Positions 1 to 9,843 of a stretch of 64,000 nt of DNA are shown piece after piece. A program made the translations under genes and the position numbers. This stretch comes from Pelagihabitans sp965238025 (GTDB lineage: Bacteria; Bacteroidota; Bacteroidia; Flavobacteriales; Flavobacteriaceae): positions 3,472,001 to 3,536,000 of the forward strand of contig OZ250162.1 in assembly GCA_965238025.1 (NCBI GenBank). The letters are read 5' to 3'. Within the stretch, counting starts at the first letter, position 1. Every line of letters starts with the position of its first letter. The notes beneath the pieces were generated by a model. That model was not told the DNA's origin. It saw only the letters and a program-made list of their open reading frames with translations, and ran no database searches.

Positions 1-1040
1 GAAACGCCTTCCTTACATCTGTTTTTGGTTTTGGTCTCTCCGTAACCATTGGCAACCAATAAGCTAGAATTAACCCCTTTCGTGATTAAATAGTCAGCAA
101 CCGCCTTAGCCCTTCTTTCTGAAAGGTCTTTGTTTGACGAAGCAGTACCTCTAACATCAGTATGAGAAGCAAGTTCTACCTTAACACCAGGGTTTTGTTC
201 TAAAACAGGCATTAATCTAGTATCGATAATACGTTTAGCTTCGCTTGTTAGGGTAGCACTACCCAAATTCCAGCTAATTGGTAATGCCTGATACTGTACA
301 AGTTCGCATTCCACTTCTTTCCAAGTAGTCAGGCCTCCTTTTTCTTTTAAAACTTCTTTAGTAACTGTTCTAGTTTCAGCAGGTACAGTTTCTTCGGTAG
401 TAGATGCGTCAGTATCCAATACTGTTTTGGTAATCTCTCTATATTCGGCAGGGATAACCTCTTCTACGACCTTTGCTGGCTCTAACAATACTTGCTTGGT
501 ATAAGATGCATTTTTAGAACCAATTGGTGTTCTACTTACAGATGCATCGTTGGCAAGAGTAGTTGTTTGAATAGTGGTAAACTCGGCAGGATAACCTTTG
601 TAGCACCAGTAACGGCAATCGTCTGGGTTACCTGAAGCACAATCAGGAGCCGAAGCACCAAGTTCCCACTGTGCATAGGCAGGTTTTACTTCAATAGTTT
701 CAGAGCTGGTACCAAAAGATGCCGGGCTAATGCTTAGCGTATTACCACCTTCCTTTGAAACGTAGGATACTGTTTCGGTTCCCCATTTTTCAGGAACAAC
801 GGTCAACTTTTTACCCGCTGCCTTCACTTCAACTCTTTCGGTAACTGTTTTAAAAGTGGCAGGAACGGTCCTTAGCACTTTATATGCAGGCTTTGTCGTA
901 ATGGTAACAGTTTCATTTACGTACACGTCAGGCGTAGTACAACGTACATAACACTTACCTGGTTCGGGGTTAGCAGGCAAATCTTGCGCTACTGTAATCG
1001 ATGCGGCCATAACCGCAAATAGGAATAAAACTTTCTTCAT
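1..1040 (-). CDS. OmpA-family outer-membrane protein, 3' end outside window
   Basis: The gene reads leftwards from an ATG at 1040 and is still open at base 1, so about 346 N-terminal residues are visible. It starts with a signal peptide (MKKVLFLFAVMAASITVAQ). The middle is a long linker of repeated segments rich in Val, Thr, Pro and Glu, including Cys-containing stretches. From about residue 250 an OmpA C-terminal peptidoglycan-binding domain begins, with the typical HTDVRG and LSERRAKAV segments and a following NGYGE. Such proteins link the outer membrane to peptidoglycan. A perfect -7 box lies 42 bases upstream. The C-terminal end cannot be judged. Confidence 0.9.
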   Translation of the reverse strand, partial: MKKVLFLFAVMAASITVAQDLPANPEPGKCYVRCTTPDVYVNETVTITTKPAYKVLRTVPATFKTVTERVEVKAAGKKLTVVPEKWGTETVSYVSKEGGNTLSISPASFGTSSETIEVKPAYAQWELGASAPDCASGNPDDCRYWCYKGYPAEFTTIQTTTLANDASVSRTPIGSKNASYTKQVLLEPAKVVEEVIPAEYREITKTVLDTDASTTEETVPAETRTVTKEVLKEKGGLTTWKEVECELVQYQALPISWNLGSATLTSEAKRIIDTRLMPVLEQNPGVKVELASHTDVRGTASSNKDLSERRAKAVADYLITKGVNSSLLVANGYGETKTKNRCKEGV

Positions 1041-1081
1041 AATAATGGTGTTGGTGTTTAATAAAGATTTTAAAAAGTACG

Positions 1082-1089
1082 CAAAGATA
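1082..1089 (-). promoter_or_regulatory. -7 box of the OmpA-family gene
   Basis: Read on the minus strand this is TATCTTTG, a perfect match to the Bacteroidota TAnnTTTG -7 consensus, 41 bases before the ATG. I do not see a clear TTG -33 box at the usual distance. Confidence 0.55.
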
Positions 1090-1189
1090 ATAAAGAATAG
1101 GAAATTAACATATTCCTAACACTCTAAATATGTCATTTGATGATTATAAATACTTAAAATCAACGAACTGCACTCCATATTATATGCTC

Positions 1190-1223
1190 TTGTAAAATCA
1201 TAAGATCTTTTTGGTTAACTTTA
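1190..1223 (+). promoter_or_regulatory. Promoter of the DUF1508 gene
   Basis: A TTG at 1190-1192 is followed after 23 bases by TAACTTTA at 1216-1223, close to the Bacteroidota -33/-7 pattern. The ATG lies 28 bases further on. Confidence 0.5.
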
Positions 1224-1251
1224 GGTACCTACTTCTAATTCTATTATAGAA

Positions 1252-1584
1252 ATGACAATGTTTGAAATCAGAAAAGAAGAAAATAAAACGTATCGTTTTG
1301 AACTTAAAAGTGTTGACGGCCAGAATTTATTGGATAGCGTTTCTTTTAAATCCAAACATCAAATAAAAAAGACCATCAATGAATTAGGTCCAACAACTTT
1401 AAATGAGCTATTATTTGAACGAAAAACTGATTATAATGGCAAGTTTCTATTCAATTTAAAAAGTCCATCAGGCCAATTAATAGGCAACAGCGGTTTATTC
1501 GAATCAGAAGCTGGAATGGAAAATGGCATAAAACATATTAAAAAGAGAATAGCGGACCTTTCTCCTGATTTCATTGATCTGTAA
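1252..1584 (+). CDS. YegP-family DUF1508 protein
   Basis: 110 residues. The protein contains two copies of the short DUF1508 motif: the second is clear at about residues 62-98 (GKFLFNLKSPSGQLIGNS), and the first at about 12-45 is more diverged (TYRFELKSVDGQNLLDS). Family members are small cytoplasmic proteins of unknown role. A second in-frame ATG two codons later is an equally possible start. The gene stands alone and its stop lies 2 bases from the stop of the convergent threonine aldolase gene. Confidence 0.85.
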   Translation: MTMFEIRKEENKTYRFELKSVDGQNLLDSVSFKSKHQIKKTINELGPTTLNELLFERKTDYNGKFLFNLKSPSGQLIGNSGLFESEAGMENGIKHIKKRIADLSPDFIDL

Positions 1585-1586
1585 GT

Positions 1587-2609
1587 TTAAAGGGCTTTTA
1601 AGATGGATAGAAGGGCATCGTGCTGTTCATTGGAATAATCAAGATGTGTAACAATCCTTAATTTTCCTTGCCCCATGCCGATTAATTCAACATTTTTTTC
1701 CTGAAGTCGTCTTATAAAATCTTCGGCCTGCTTTTGTGCTCCATCAATTTCAAAAATGATGATATTGGTTTCTATGGGTTCCACTTTTTTGATAATTGAC
1801 AAATCCTGCAGAACTTCACCTATTTCCCTAGCTTTTTGGTGATCTTCCGCCAAACGTTCAATATGATGATCTAAGGCGTAAATACCCGCCGCCGCAAGAA
1901 AACCTGCTTGGCGCATGCCCCCGCCAAATACCTTTCTCACCCGCATGGCCTTATCGATTAATTGCTTATCTCCTACCAAAACGGATCCGACAGGACAACC
2001 TAAACCCTTGCTAAAACAGACGCTGATACTTTCAAAAAGTGCCCCATATTGTTGGGCCGATTCACCTTTGGCCACCAAAGCATTCCAAAGTCTTGCTCCA
2101 TCTAGGTGATAGTTTAATCCATGTTCTGTGCAAACCGACTTTATCTTCTTAAGTTCTTCAAAGTCCCAACAGGCTCCCCCTCCCTTGTTTGTTGTATTTT
2201 CAATGCAAACCAAAGAAGTTAACGGGCTGTGGTAAAAATCAGGTGGATTAATACCTTCTTCCACCTGTGCTGCAGTCATCATTCCGCGATATCCGTCTAT
2301 TAATTTACAGGAAACACCGCTATTAAAACTAACTCCCCCACCTTCGTAATTGTAAATATGGGCGTATTTGTCGCATATTAATTGATCTCCTGGCTGGGTA
2401 TGCAGTTTAATTGCGGCTTGGTTGGCCATTGTTCCAGACGGAAAGAACAGGGCCGACTCCATACCAAACAGTTTTGCTACCTTCTCTTCCAAAGCGTTTA
2501 CAGATGGGTCCGCTTTAAAGACATCGTCACCCACTTGGGCAGACATCATGGCTTCCAACATTCCAGGGGTTGGTTTTGTGACGGTGTCACTGATTAGGTT
2601 TATTTTCAA
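1587..2609 (-). CDS. ltaE: Low-specificity L-threonine aldolase
   Basis: 340 residues, the usual length for this PLP enzyme, which cleaves threonine and allo-threonine to glycine and acetaldehyde in the cytoplasm. The N-terminus has the family's LISDTVTKPT start. HLDGAR at 168-173 contains the aspartate that contacts the PLP ring nitrogen, and SKGLG at 200-204 supplies the PLP lysine (Lys201). The whole fold-type I domain is intact. It is a single gene between the DUF1508 gene (convergent) and a metalloprotease gene on the same strand. Confidence 0.93.
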   Translation of the reverse strand: MKINLISDTVTKPTPGMLEAMMSAQVGDDVFKADPSVNALEEKVAKLFGMESALFFPSGTMANQAAIKLHTQPGDQLICDKYAHIYNYEGGGVSFNSGVSCKLIDGYRGMMTAAQVEEGINPPDFYHSPLTSLVCIENTTNKGGGACWDFEELKKIKSVCTEHGLNYHLDGARLWNALVAKGESAQQYGALFESISVCFSKGLGCPVGSVLVGDKQLIDKAMRVRKVFGGGMRQAGFLAAAGIYALDHHIERLAEDHQKAREIGEVLQDLSIIKKVEPIETNIIIFEIDGAQKQAEDFIRRLQEKNVELIGMGQGKLRIVTHLDYSNEQHDALLSILKAL

Positions 2610-2668
2610 AGGAACTGTTTATTAGCTGGTTATTAATACTTTTAAATTGAACGCCATCTGTCGGATTA

Positions 2669-5071
2669 TTAGTGAAAGTAATTCGTCCCAATTGGGGAGC
2701 CATCAGGCACTTTGGGGACCGGTATTGGCTTAAAATGTTCAGGATGTTCATAAAACTCATCTATTCTTCTTACCATTTCCATCCTTAGTCCATTTTTTAC
2801 ATTGGCAGACAGGCTAGATCTTAAATCCTTCAATTTTTGGTGTGCCGTTGCGTTTACTTGCGGATGTACTTTCTCACTGGCAGCCAAGTTCGTCAAATGA
2901 AACAAGACCCGAAAATTAATAGTATTTTGGACTTCGGTTAAATAAGGGTCGTTAGGAATATTTTTGATGGTTGCAGAGAGTACAGCATCCAAAACCTCCT
3001 CCAATCCAAGATTTGAGGGGTCTACAGCTTTTTGTTGAATCAATCTAGAAGCTCTTTCCGGATGTAATAAAAGACCCAAGGTCATATCAGCGGCTGTTTC
3101 AGGGGCCGCCAAAGCATCAAAGGAAACCCCAGTTTTGCCCTTCAAGGATTCCCGGGTTTTGGAATAACCAAAGGCCCTTGGTGGAAATAGGGTCAACTTT
3201 TCCTTGGGAATGGCAATTTCGCGGGCATCCAATGTTCTTAAGATGCTTTTCAACGCCTGTTCCTGCGTCATTCTATCGACCACAGCCACAGTTTGCTGCC
3301 CATCACCTTTTACGGCATAATTATACTCCAATCCTCCTACTACCTTTGCAACTGCTTCGGTTTGGTATCTATGGAAGAAATATAGGGGCACAAAAACATC
3401 TTCTAAGACCGTGTTGGGCTCCCCAGTTCTAATATTATCGATTGAAAAGTTGTTTATGGCCGTTTTGCGGACCTTGAGCATGGCATCCAGCTCTTCACTG
3501 ACGTTTTTACCGTTGTCCCATAAGTGGGCCAAAACATGGGCGCTCCCCCGCGGTCTGGCATCTTGATCGGTAATAAAACGTAATCCGTCCGCTTTGGCAT
3601 TGTTCAAAATCTTATTCAACCCTTCCTTTTCATTCACTCCTTCCGGAAAACTTTCATAGGAATAAGCAACGGATACTTTATCCCAATCCCCTATTCCAGT
3701 CGCGTAGGCATTGGCAAAATCGATTTTTCCATTATCCAAAGAAAATTGCGGATGGGGATAATCCATAACCGAGGCCCGGTCCGTTGTACTAGCGGCATAG
3801 TTATGGGCAAAACCCAAGGTATGACCTATTTCATGAGCCGAAAGCTGGCGAATACGGGCAATGGCCATGTCTAACATGGGTTTGTAATTGTCGTCATCTT
3901 CTGCAAAAGGTTTGTTCATAAGGGCCTGTGCAATCAAAAAGTCTTGGCGAATACGCAAACTCCCCAAACTTACATGGCCCTTTATAATTTCTCCAGTGCG
4001 CGGATCCGTAATACTACTGCCATAGCTCCAGCCCCGTGTGGAACGGTGTACCCACTGTATCACATTATAACGAACATCGAGCGGGTCGGCTTCGTCTGGT
4101 AGCATTTTTAATTGAAAAGCGTCTTTATAACCAATGGCCTCAAATGCTTGGTTCCACCAACGCCCCCCTTCCAACAATGCTGATCGCACCGGTTCCGGCG
4201 TACCGTTGTCCAAATAATATATGATGGGCTCTTTAGCTTCGCTAACCGCAGCGGTAGGATCTCTTTTTTCCAAGCGATGACGCCTAATAAACCGTTTCAG
4301 AATAGGCGATTGAACCGGGGTTGCATAGTCATAATACGCGAACGGGGAGGCCCCGGAACGCGGATCGAAGACCCGTTGCTTATAGCCGCTATCCGGCAAT
4401 TCTATAAACGAATGGTGCTGTGCTACCGTTACAAGCTTTGCATTTGGTGTTACCGAACGAATATTGCGCCCTTTAGCATCTCCCTTGAAAGTCAACATAA
4501 CATCTATCTCTACATTTTTCAGAAAAGCCTTGGTTCGTTCTAGATTGAACGCACTCTTTGACTTGTCTAAACTATAGGAACCTTGCGCATTACTTTTTAA
4601 TCTATTTGCAACACCGTGGGTGTCCTGCATTAAAAAGTCGGTGATATCAATAGTATATTTTCCTTTTGATTCGTCCTCGATCTTAAACCCAAAAAGAACT
4701 GATTTTGCAAAAGCCTGTTCGACCGATTTCTTTTCCAAAGCATTGTTTGTCAAAGCTCTGAATCTCATATTGGGTTGTATCAACAATATTTTTTCGCCCG
4801 CTTTTTTAAAATATACAACTTGTTCATTTCCAAGTTGTCCTCTATCTAAACCTATATCGTTGCTTCCAATGCCACTACTCAAAGAGTACACGTATAGAAA
4901 CTCCCTTTCCAACTCCTCGACCTCTAAAAATATTTTATCGGTTTTCTCATCATATTGTAGGTTAAAAAAACCTTTGAATTTTTGAAAATCCTTACTTTTT
5001 TCGGCAAACTGTGCCGAAGAAAGCCATATACCTGAAAAAAGTACTAGGAACGCAATATAGTAGTGTCTCAT
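2669..5071 (-). CDS. Secreted zinc-dependent metalloprotease (DUF5117/DUF5118 type)
   Basis: 800 residues with an N-terminal signal peptide ending near SSAQ. The N-terminal half resembles the DUF5118/DUF5117 regions that precede the catalytic domain in this Bacteroidota family. Near residue 410 is HEIGHTLGFAHN, the extended HExxHxxGxxH zinc site of metzincins; a downstream SVMDYPHP fits the Met-turn. The C-terminal third is helical. It should act in the periplasm or outside the cell; the substrate is unknown. It is divergent from prfB across a 99-base gap. Confidence 0.9.
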   Translation of the reverse strand: MRHYYIAFLVLFSGIWLSSAQFAEKSKDFQKFKGFFNLQYDEKTDKIFLEVEELEREFLYVYSLSSGIGSNDIGLDRGQLGNEQVVYFKKAGEKILLIQPNMRFRALTNNALEKKSVEQAFAKSVLFGFKIEDESKGKYTIDITDFLMQDTHGVANRLKSNAQGSYSLDKSKSAFNLERTKAFLKNVEIDVMLTFKGDAKGRNIRSVTPNAKLVTVAQHHSFIELPDSGYKQRVFDPRSGASPFAYYDYATPVQSPILKRFIRRHRLEKRDPTAAVSEAKEPIIYYLDNGTPEPVRSALLEGGRWWNQAFEAIGYKDAFQLKMLPDEADPLDVRYNVIQWVHRSTRGWSYGSSITDPRTGEIIKGHVSLGSLRIRQDFLIAQALMNKPFAEDDDNYKPMLDMAIARIRQLSAHEIGHTLGFAHNYAASTTDRASVMDYPHPQFSLDNGKIDFANAYATGIGDWDKVSVAYSYESFPEGVNEKEGLNKILNNAKADGLRFITDQDARPRGSAHVLAHLWDNGKNVSEELDAMLKVRKTAINNFSIDNIRTGEPNTVLEDVFVPLYFFHRYQTEAVAKVVGGLEYNYAVKGDGQQTVAVVDRMTQEQALKSILRTLDAREIAIPKEKLTLFPPRAFGYSKTRESLKGKTGVSFDALAAPETAADMTLGLLLHPERASRLIQQKAVDPSNLGLEEVLDAVLSATIKNIPNDPYLTEVQNTINFRVLFHLTNLAASEKVHPQVNATAHQKLKDLRSSLSANVKNGLRMEMVRRIDEFYEHPEHFKPIPVPKVPDGSPIGTNYFH

Positions 5072-5124
5072 AGAGTGGTTTTATCGTTGTATAAATTGTG
5101 CGGACTAAATTTATTGAAAATTGA

Positions 5125-5154
5125 TTGCACAACCATACATAAGTTCTACTTTTA
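5125..5154 (+). promoter_or_regulatory. Promoter of prfB
   Basis: TTG at 5125-5127, a 19-base spacer and TACTTTTA at 5147-5154 match the Bacteroidota promoter pattern. The prfB ATG follows 16 bases later. Confidence 0.55.
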
Positions 5155-5170
5155 CCGTAAAGAAAATAGT

Positions 5171-6266
5171 ATGACTACCACAGATCAGTTTAAAGGTCTT
5201 ATTGAGCGCCTAGGTGCGTTAAGGAGGTATCTTTGACATAGATGCTAAACTCATCGAAATAGAAAACGAGCAGGAAAAGACCTTGGCGCCTGATTTTTGG
5301 GACAATCCACAAAAAGCGCAGGCCCAAATGAAATTTATCCAATCAAAAAAACAGTGGGTAGATGACTATAATAAGGCCGAAGCTTTATCGGGCGACCTTG
5401 AGGTGTTACTGGAGTTTCAAGCAGCTGGTGAAATTTCTGAAGCGGAGGTTGAATCACAATACAATACTACCTTGGATCTCATTGAAAAAATGGAGTTCAA
5501 AAATATGCTGTCTGAAGAAGGTGATGAACTTACTGCCGTTTTACAGATTACAGCCGGTGCAGGAGGTACTGAAAGTTGCGATTGGGCAGCTATGCTGATG
5601 CGCATGTATATGATGTGGGCCGAAAAGAACGGTTGCAAAGTCAAGGAATTGAACTATCAGGAAGGTGATGTAGCAGGTATAAAAACCGTAACCCTTGAAA
5701 TTGATGGTGAATATGCTTTTGGATGGCTCAAAGGCGAGAATGGCGTGCATCGTTTGGTGCGCATTTCACCGTTTGATAGCAATGCCAAGCGCCATACTTC
5801 CTTCGCCTCTATTTATGTGTACCCTCTTGTTGACGATAGCATCGAAATTGAGGTGAACCCTGCTGATATTGAAATTACCACCGCAAGGTCTAGTGGTGCT
5901 GGTGGGCAAAATGTGAATAAGGTAGAAACGAAGGTACAATTGGTCCACAAACCGTCAGGAATACAGATTTCGTGCTCTGACTCACGCTCCCAACATGATA
6001 ATCGGGCAACAGCAATGAAAATGTTAAAGTCGCAACTATACGAAATTGAACTTCGTAAAAAGATGGAAGCACGCCAAGAGATCGAATCTTCAAAAATGAA
6101 AATTGAATGGGGGTCTCAAATACGTAATTACGTAATGCATCCGTATAAATTGGTAAAAGATGTACGCACTGCAGAGGAAACGGGTAATGTTGATGCGGTA
6201 ATGGATGGCCAAATAGATGCTTTTTTAAAGGCATATTTGATGATGATGGGACAAAGGGAAGAGTAG
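5171..6266 (+). CDS. prfB: Peptide chain release factor 2, read through a programmed +1 frameshift
   Basis: Translation starts at ATG 5171 and runs 21 codons to an in-frame UGA at 5234-5236. After the CTT codon at 5231-5233 the ribosome must skip one base and continue with GAC at 5235, giving a 364-residue product, the normal RF2 length. The second frame carries the SPF tripeptide used to recognise UGA/UAA stops (ISPFDSNAKRHTS) and the GGQ peptidyl-tRNA hydrolysis loop (GAGGQNVNKVETK). A finder that requires one frame would begin it wrongly at TTG 5283. ArsC-like gene follows after 53 bases. Confidence 0.96.
5222..5237 (+). promoter_or_regulatory. RF2 autoregulatory +1 frameshift site
   Basis: AGGAGG at 5222-5227 acts as an internal Shine-Dalgarno, followed at three bases by CTT TGA C. 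This is the classic prfB slippage element: low RF2 makes the ribosome pause at UGA and shift +1. The internal AGGAGG is notable because ordinary genes here mostly lack such sites. Confidence 0.95.
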
Positions 6267-6319
6267 TCTGAAGACGGAAGACGGTTTAGTATTAAGAAAA
6301 AGCTTTTTAAACGAAACAA

Positions 6320-6673
6320 ATGATTAAAATATACCACAACCCTAGATGTAGGAAGTCGCGAGAAGGTCTACAGTTACTTGAAACATCGGGTATGGAATTT
6401 GAAACGATTCTTTACTTAGAAAAAACACCAACCGAAAATGAACTGGCAGAAATCATTGGACTATTGGGGATTGAACCTTTGAATCTCATAAGAAAAAATG
6501 AGGCTATCTGGAAGGAGCAATTCAAAGGACGGGCTTTATCGAACAATGAACTTATTAAGGCAATGGTTTCAAATCCAAAACTAATTGAACGCCCTATTGT
6601 TGTAAAAGGTAATAAGGCAGTTATCGGAAGACCCATAGGGAATATTTCCACTCTCATAAAAGCAAAAAAGTAA
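6320..6673 (+). CDS. ArsC-family (glutaredoxin-type) reductase-like protein
   Basis: 117 residues with a thioredoxin-like ArsC fold. The N-terminal NPRCRKS motif places the redox cysteine at residue 10, and the RPIVV and IGRP segments near residues 91-104 carry arginines that bind the oxyanion in true arsenate reductases. No arsenic resistance genes are nearby, so the natural job could be arsenate reduction or a Spx/YffB-like thiol role. It lies downstream of prfB and may be cotranscribed. Confidence 0.85.
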   Translation: MIKIYHNPRCRKSREGLQLLETSGMEFETILYLEKTPTENELAEIIGLLGIEPLNLIRKNEAIWKEQFKGRALSNNELIKAMVSNPKLIERPIVVKGNKAVIGRPIGNISTLIKAKK

Positions 6674-6783
6674 TTGTTAAAAACGACTAAATTGGAACGT
6701 TTTTTGAAAGACTCTTTTTAACATACATTTAACCAATACAGGTTAAACCATAATCTAATTTTATCATCTAAACTCTTAATAGT

Positions 6784-7293
6784 ATGAAACCAACCAAAAT
6801 ATACTGGATTACTTTTTTTGCGGCACTGCTTTTTGGAGCGGAACTTCATGCGCAATACGGTTACGGAGGCAATGGATATGGCTATGGTCGCGGTGGTTAC
6901 GGCTATGGGCGTCAACGATCGTTAATGCCTCAGGGAGCGGATACTACTAATGAAGAAGCACCTAAGCCCAAAACCGCCGAAGAAATTGTTGATGCTGAAA
7001 TGCCTACAATTTCCGAAACCCTAGAACTCAATGAATTTGAGTCGGCTGTGATGAGCTCCGTACTCAAAAAATATGTTCAGAAACGTATAGAAATGCACAT
7101 CTTAGAGTTACCACCTGAAAAAATGCGCGAGGGTTTTGAAAAAATTACGGCCGACCAGGATGAGGAGCTAAAGGCAGGATTGCCTTTAGAAAAGTACGAG
7201 GCTTTTGTAGAAATGCAAAAAAAAGGAATTCAGAAGTCTAAAAAGGAGAAGAAGAAGGAAAATAAACGAAAGAAAAAGAAATCAAAAGACTAA
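6784..7293 (+). CDS. Secreted Gly/Tyr-rich protein with lysine-rich tail
   Basis: 169 residues. A signal peptide ends near ELHAQ (residue 24), followed by a 20-residue run of GYGG/GYGR repeats (about residues 25-44). Residues 60-145 look helical and acidic, with a segment about EKMREGFEKITADQDEELKAG, and the last 25 residues are almost all Lys, Glu and Asn. I do not recognise a named domain. The stop is one base from the start of the barrel receptor gene, so the two are almost certainly one operon and may work together at the outer membrane. Confidence 0.75.
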   Translation: MKPTKIYWITFFAALLFGAELHAQYGYGGNGYGYGRGGYGYGRQRSLMPQGADTTNEEAPKPKTAEEIVDAEMPTISETLELNEFESAVMSSVLKKYVQKRIEMHILELPPEKMREGFEKITADQDEELKAGLPLEKYEAFVEMQKKGIQKSKKEKKKENKRKKKKSKD

Positions 7294-7294
7294 T

Positions 7295-9829
7295 ATGAAG
7301 AAACTGTTTCTGGCCTTACTACTGCTAACATCGGTGGTTTCCCTTGCTCAAAGACCTAAAGGACAAAGACCGGACCCCGTAACAATTTCAGGAACAGTAC
7401 TAGACAAAGCCTCGGGAAATCCTTTAGAATACGCAACTTTGGTTTTGCAAAGTGTTCGAAACCCTGATAGGGTCACAGGAGGTATTACAGATGCTACAGG
7501 AAAATTTAGCGTAAAAACCCTTCCCGGCAAATACAATGTACGAATAGAATATATTTCCTTTAAAACCTACGAGCTTAAAGAACAGGTTTTTAGGACATCT
7601 ACCGATTTAGGCCTTATCGAATTAAGTTTGGATGTTGAACAGCTAGCAGACGTCGAAGTGGTAGGGGAACGTACCACGGTCGAACTTCGTTTAGATAAAA
7701 AAGTATATAATGTGGGTTCAGACCTTACGGTAAAAGGAGGGTCAGTTACCGATGTGTTGGATAATGTACCATCCGTTACCGTAGACGTTGAGGGAAATAT
7801 AAGTCTTCGAGGAAATGAAAGCGTTCGGATACTTATCAATGGAAAACCCTCTGCCCTATCCGGATTGAACCCAGACGCATTGCAACAACTACCCGCAGAA
7901 GCTATTGAAAAGGTCGAAGTCATTACCAACCCTTCTGCCAGATATGATGCCGAGGGTACCGCCGGTATTTTGAATATCGTTCTTAAGCAAAGTAAAACCG
8001 CTGGCTTAAATGGTTCGGTCAATTTCAATATCGGAACACCAACGAACTATGGTGGCAATCTGAGTTTAAACCTTAGAAGGAAAAACTTCAATATTTTTAC
8101 CAATACCTCATACCGTTATAGAAGCGGTCCTGGAAATGCGCTTTTTGAACAGGAGAATTTTAATCCCGATGGAAGTACCTCCAGTTTTCAGAACGAATAT
8201 CGTGATTACCAGCGACAGAACGACGGCTTCAATACCAATGTAGGTTTCGAACTTTTTATCGATTCTACGAGTAGCATTACCAATTCTTTTGTCTACCGAA
8301 AATCAAATGGGGATGACGACATAGATATCGATTTTGAAAATTTTGATGCATCGCGTAATCCAACCATTGAGAGGAGGCGCTTCACCAACGAACTGGAAGA
8401 TGAGGAAGATATACAATATTCCTTAAATTATCAGAAGCATTTAAACGATAGTGGTCATGAACTTACAATCGACTACCAATATTCTACCGGTCAAGAATTG
8501 GAAAATTCAATTATTAATGAAGAAATTATAGGAGAGTCAATCGATTTCGATACCGAGCAGACGATTAATGATGAAACCCAAAAGAACCAGTTAATCCAAA
8601 TGGATTATGTACTTCCCTTCAGAAAAGAGAATGCCTCGCAATTTGAATTTGGTTACCGGGGCACCTTTAATAATTTCAATACCGATTTCGATTTTGGTGT
8701 ATTGGAAAATGGGGTGTTGACCAGTGACCCAAACTTTAGCAACGAGTTAAATTATAAGGAATATGTAAATGCCTTATATACCCAGTTGGGAAGCAAGTTC
8801 GGAAAATTCAATGCCTTGGCAGGATTACGTATGGAAACTTCTGATATAGGAATTGATTTGGTCAATACAGATGATGTTACCAATAAGAACTATACCAACT
8901 GGTTCCCATCGTTATTTATGGGGTATGAATTTTCGGAAACAGAGCAATTAACAATAAGTTATAGTAGAAGATTAAGAAGACCTAGGTCTCGATTTATTAA
9001 TCCGTTTCCCTCAAGATCGAGTAATACTAACCTTTTTCAAGGAAACCCTGACCTAGACCCAACCTATACAGATGCTTACGACTTTGGTTATCTGAAACGA
9101 TGGGAAAAAATTACTTTTAACACTTCCATTTACTTCAATAATTCTACTGGGGTGTTTCAATTCATTACGCAGGAAACTGGAGATTTCGTAAGAATCGAAA
9201 ACCCAGGGTTTGATAACTCATTACCTCCAGGTCCAAACAACCTAGAAACCATTGATATTCCAGTTCAGGCCAGAACCCCAATCAATTTGGCGAACGACAA
9301 ACGCTATGGTTTGGAATTCACCACCACATATACCCCGAAAAGGAATTGGCGTATTACCTGGAACCTGAACCTTTTCCAACAACAATTGCGGGGTGATTAT
9401 GCCTATGTAAATTCCCAAGGTACTCAAATAACGCAAAACTTTGACGCTGATAATCTCACTTGGTTTACACGTATGAGCGCCAAATTGCCGCTTCCGGGAA
9501 AAATAGATTTTCAGACCAACCTCGTCTACAGGGGTCCTTCGGAGAATGCTCAAAGCAAGCGCAAAGGCATCTTAAGTACCAATTTGGCCTTAAGCAGAGA
9601 TGTAATTAAGGATAAAGCAACGCTATCATTAAATGTGAGGGATTTATTTAATACCAGAAAACGGCGTACCGAGACAAGAACGGAAAATATTGCTAGTTAT
9701 AGCGAGTTTCAGTGGAGACAACGGCAAATAAACCTATCGTTCCTATACCGATTCAATCAAAAGAAAAATGAAAGACAACGAGACCGTGAAAGAGGAGGTG
9801 GTGAGGGTGATTTTGAAGATGAAGGTTGA
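7295..9829 (+). CDS. TonB-dependent-receptor-like outer-membrane barrel protein
   Basis: 844 residues: signal peptide to about residue 19, a CarboxypepD_reg-like beta domain at about 28-105 (ISGTVLDKASGNPLEYATL), a plug domain at about 120-235 (NVPSVTVDVEGNISLRGN, IEKVEVITNPSARYDAEG) and a C-terminal beta barrel of the OMP_b-brl_3 type to about 825. It ends in a charged Arg/Gly/Glu-rich tail after the last strand. No SusD partner is adjacent, so glycan import by a SusCD pair is not supported; substrate unknown. It is translationally coupled to the Gly/Tyr-rich protein gene and ends at a bidirectional terminator. Confidence 0.9.
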   Translation: MKKLFLALLLLTSVVSLAQRPKGQRPDPVTISGTVLDKASGNPLEYATLVLQSVRNPDRVTGGITDATGKFSVKTLPGKYNVRIEYISFKTYELKEQVFRTSTDLGLIELSLDVEQLADVEVVGERTTVELRLDKKVYNVGSDLTVKGGSVTDVLDNVPSVTVDVEGNISLRGNESVRILINGKPSALSGLNPDALQQLPAEAIEKVEVITNPSARYDAEGTAGILNIVLKQSKTAGLNGSVNFNIGTPTNYGGNLSLNLRRKNFNIFTNTSYRYRSGPGNALFEQENFNPDGSTSSFQNEYRDYQRQNDGFNTNVGFELFIDSTSSITNSFVYRKSNGDDDIDIDFENFDASRNPTIERRRFTNELEDEEDIQYSLNYQKHLNDSGHELTIDYQYSTGQELENSIINEEIIGESIDFDTEQTINDETQKNQLIQMDYVLPFRKENASQFEFGYRGTFNNFNTDFDFGVLENGVLTSDPNFSNELNYKEYVNALYTQLGSKFGKFNALAGLRMETSDIGIDLVNTDDVTNKNYTNWFPSLFMGYEFSETEQLTISYSRRLRRPRSRFINPFPSRSSNTNLFQGNPDLDPTYTDAYDFGYLKRWEKITFNTSIYFNNSTGVFQFITQETGDFVRIENPGFDNSLPPGPNNLETIDIPVQARTPINLANDKRYGLEFTTTYTPKRNWRITWNLNLFQQQLRGDYAYVNSQGTQITQNFDADNLTWFTRMSAKLPLPGKIDFQTNLVYRGPSENAQSKRKGILSTNLALSRDVIKDKATLSLNVRDLFNTRKRRTETRTENIASYSEFQWRQRQINLSFLYRFNQKKNERQRDRERGGGEGDFEDEG

Positions 9830-9843
9830 TAAAACAGTAAAAC

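Noticed and set aside
5171..5236. A 21-codon ORF ending in UGA before the RF2 frame, possible pseudogene
   Set aside because: AGGAGG plus CTT UGA C is the canonical programmed frameshift, and the joined product has normal RF2 length.
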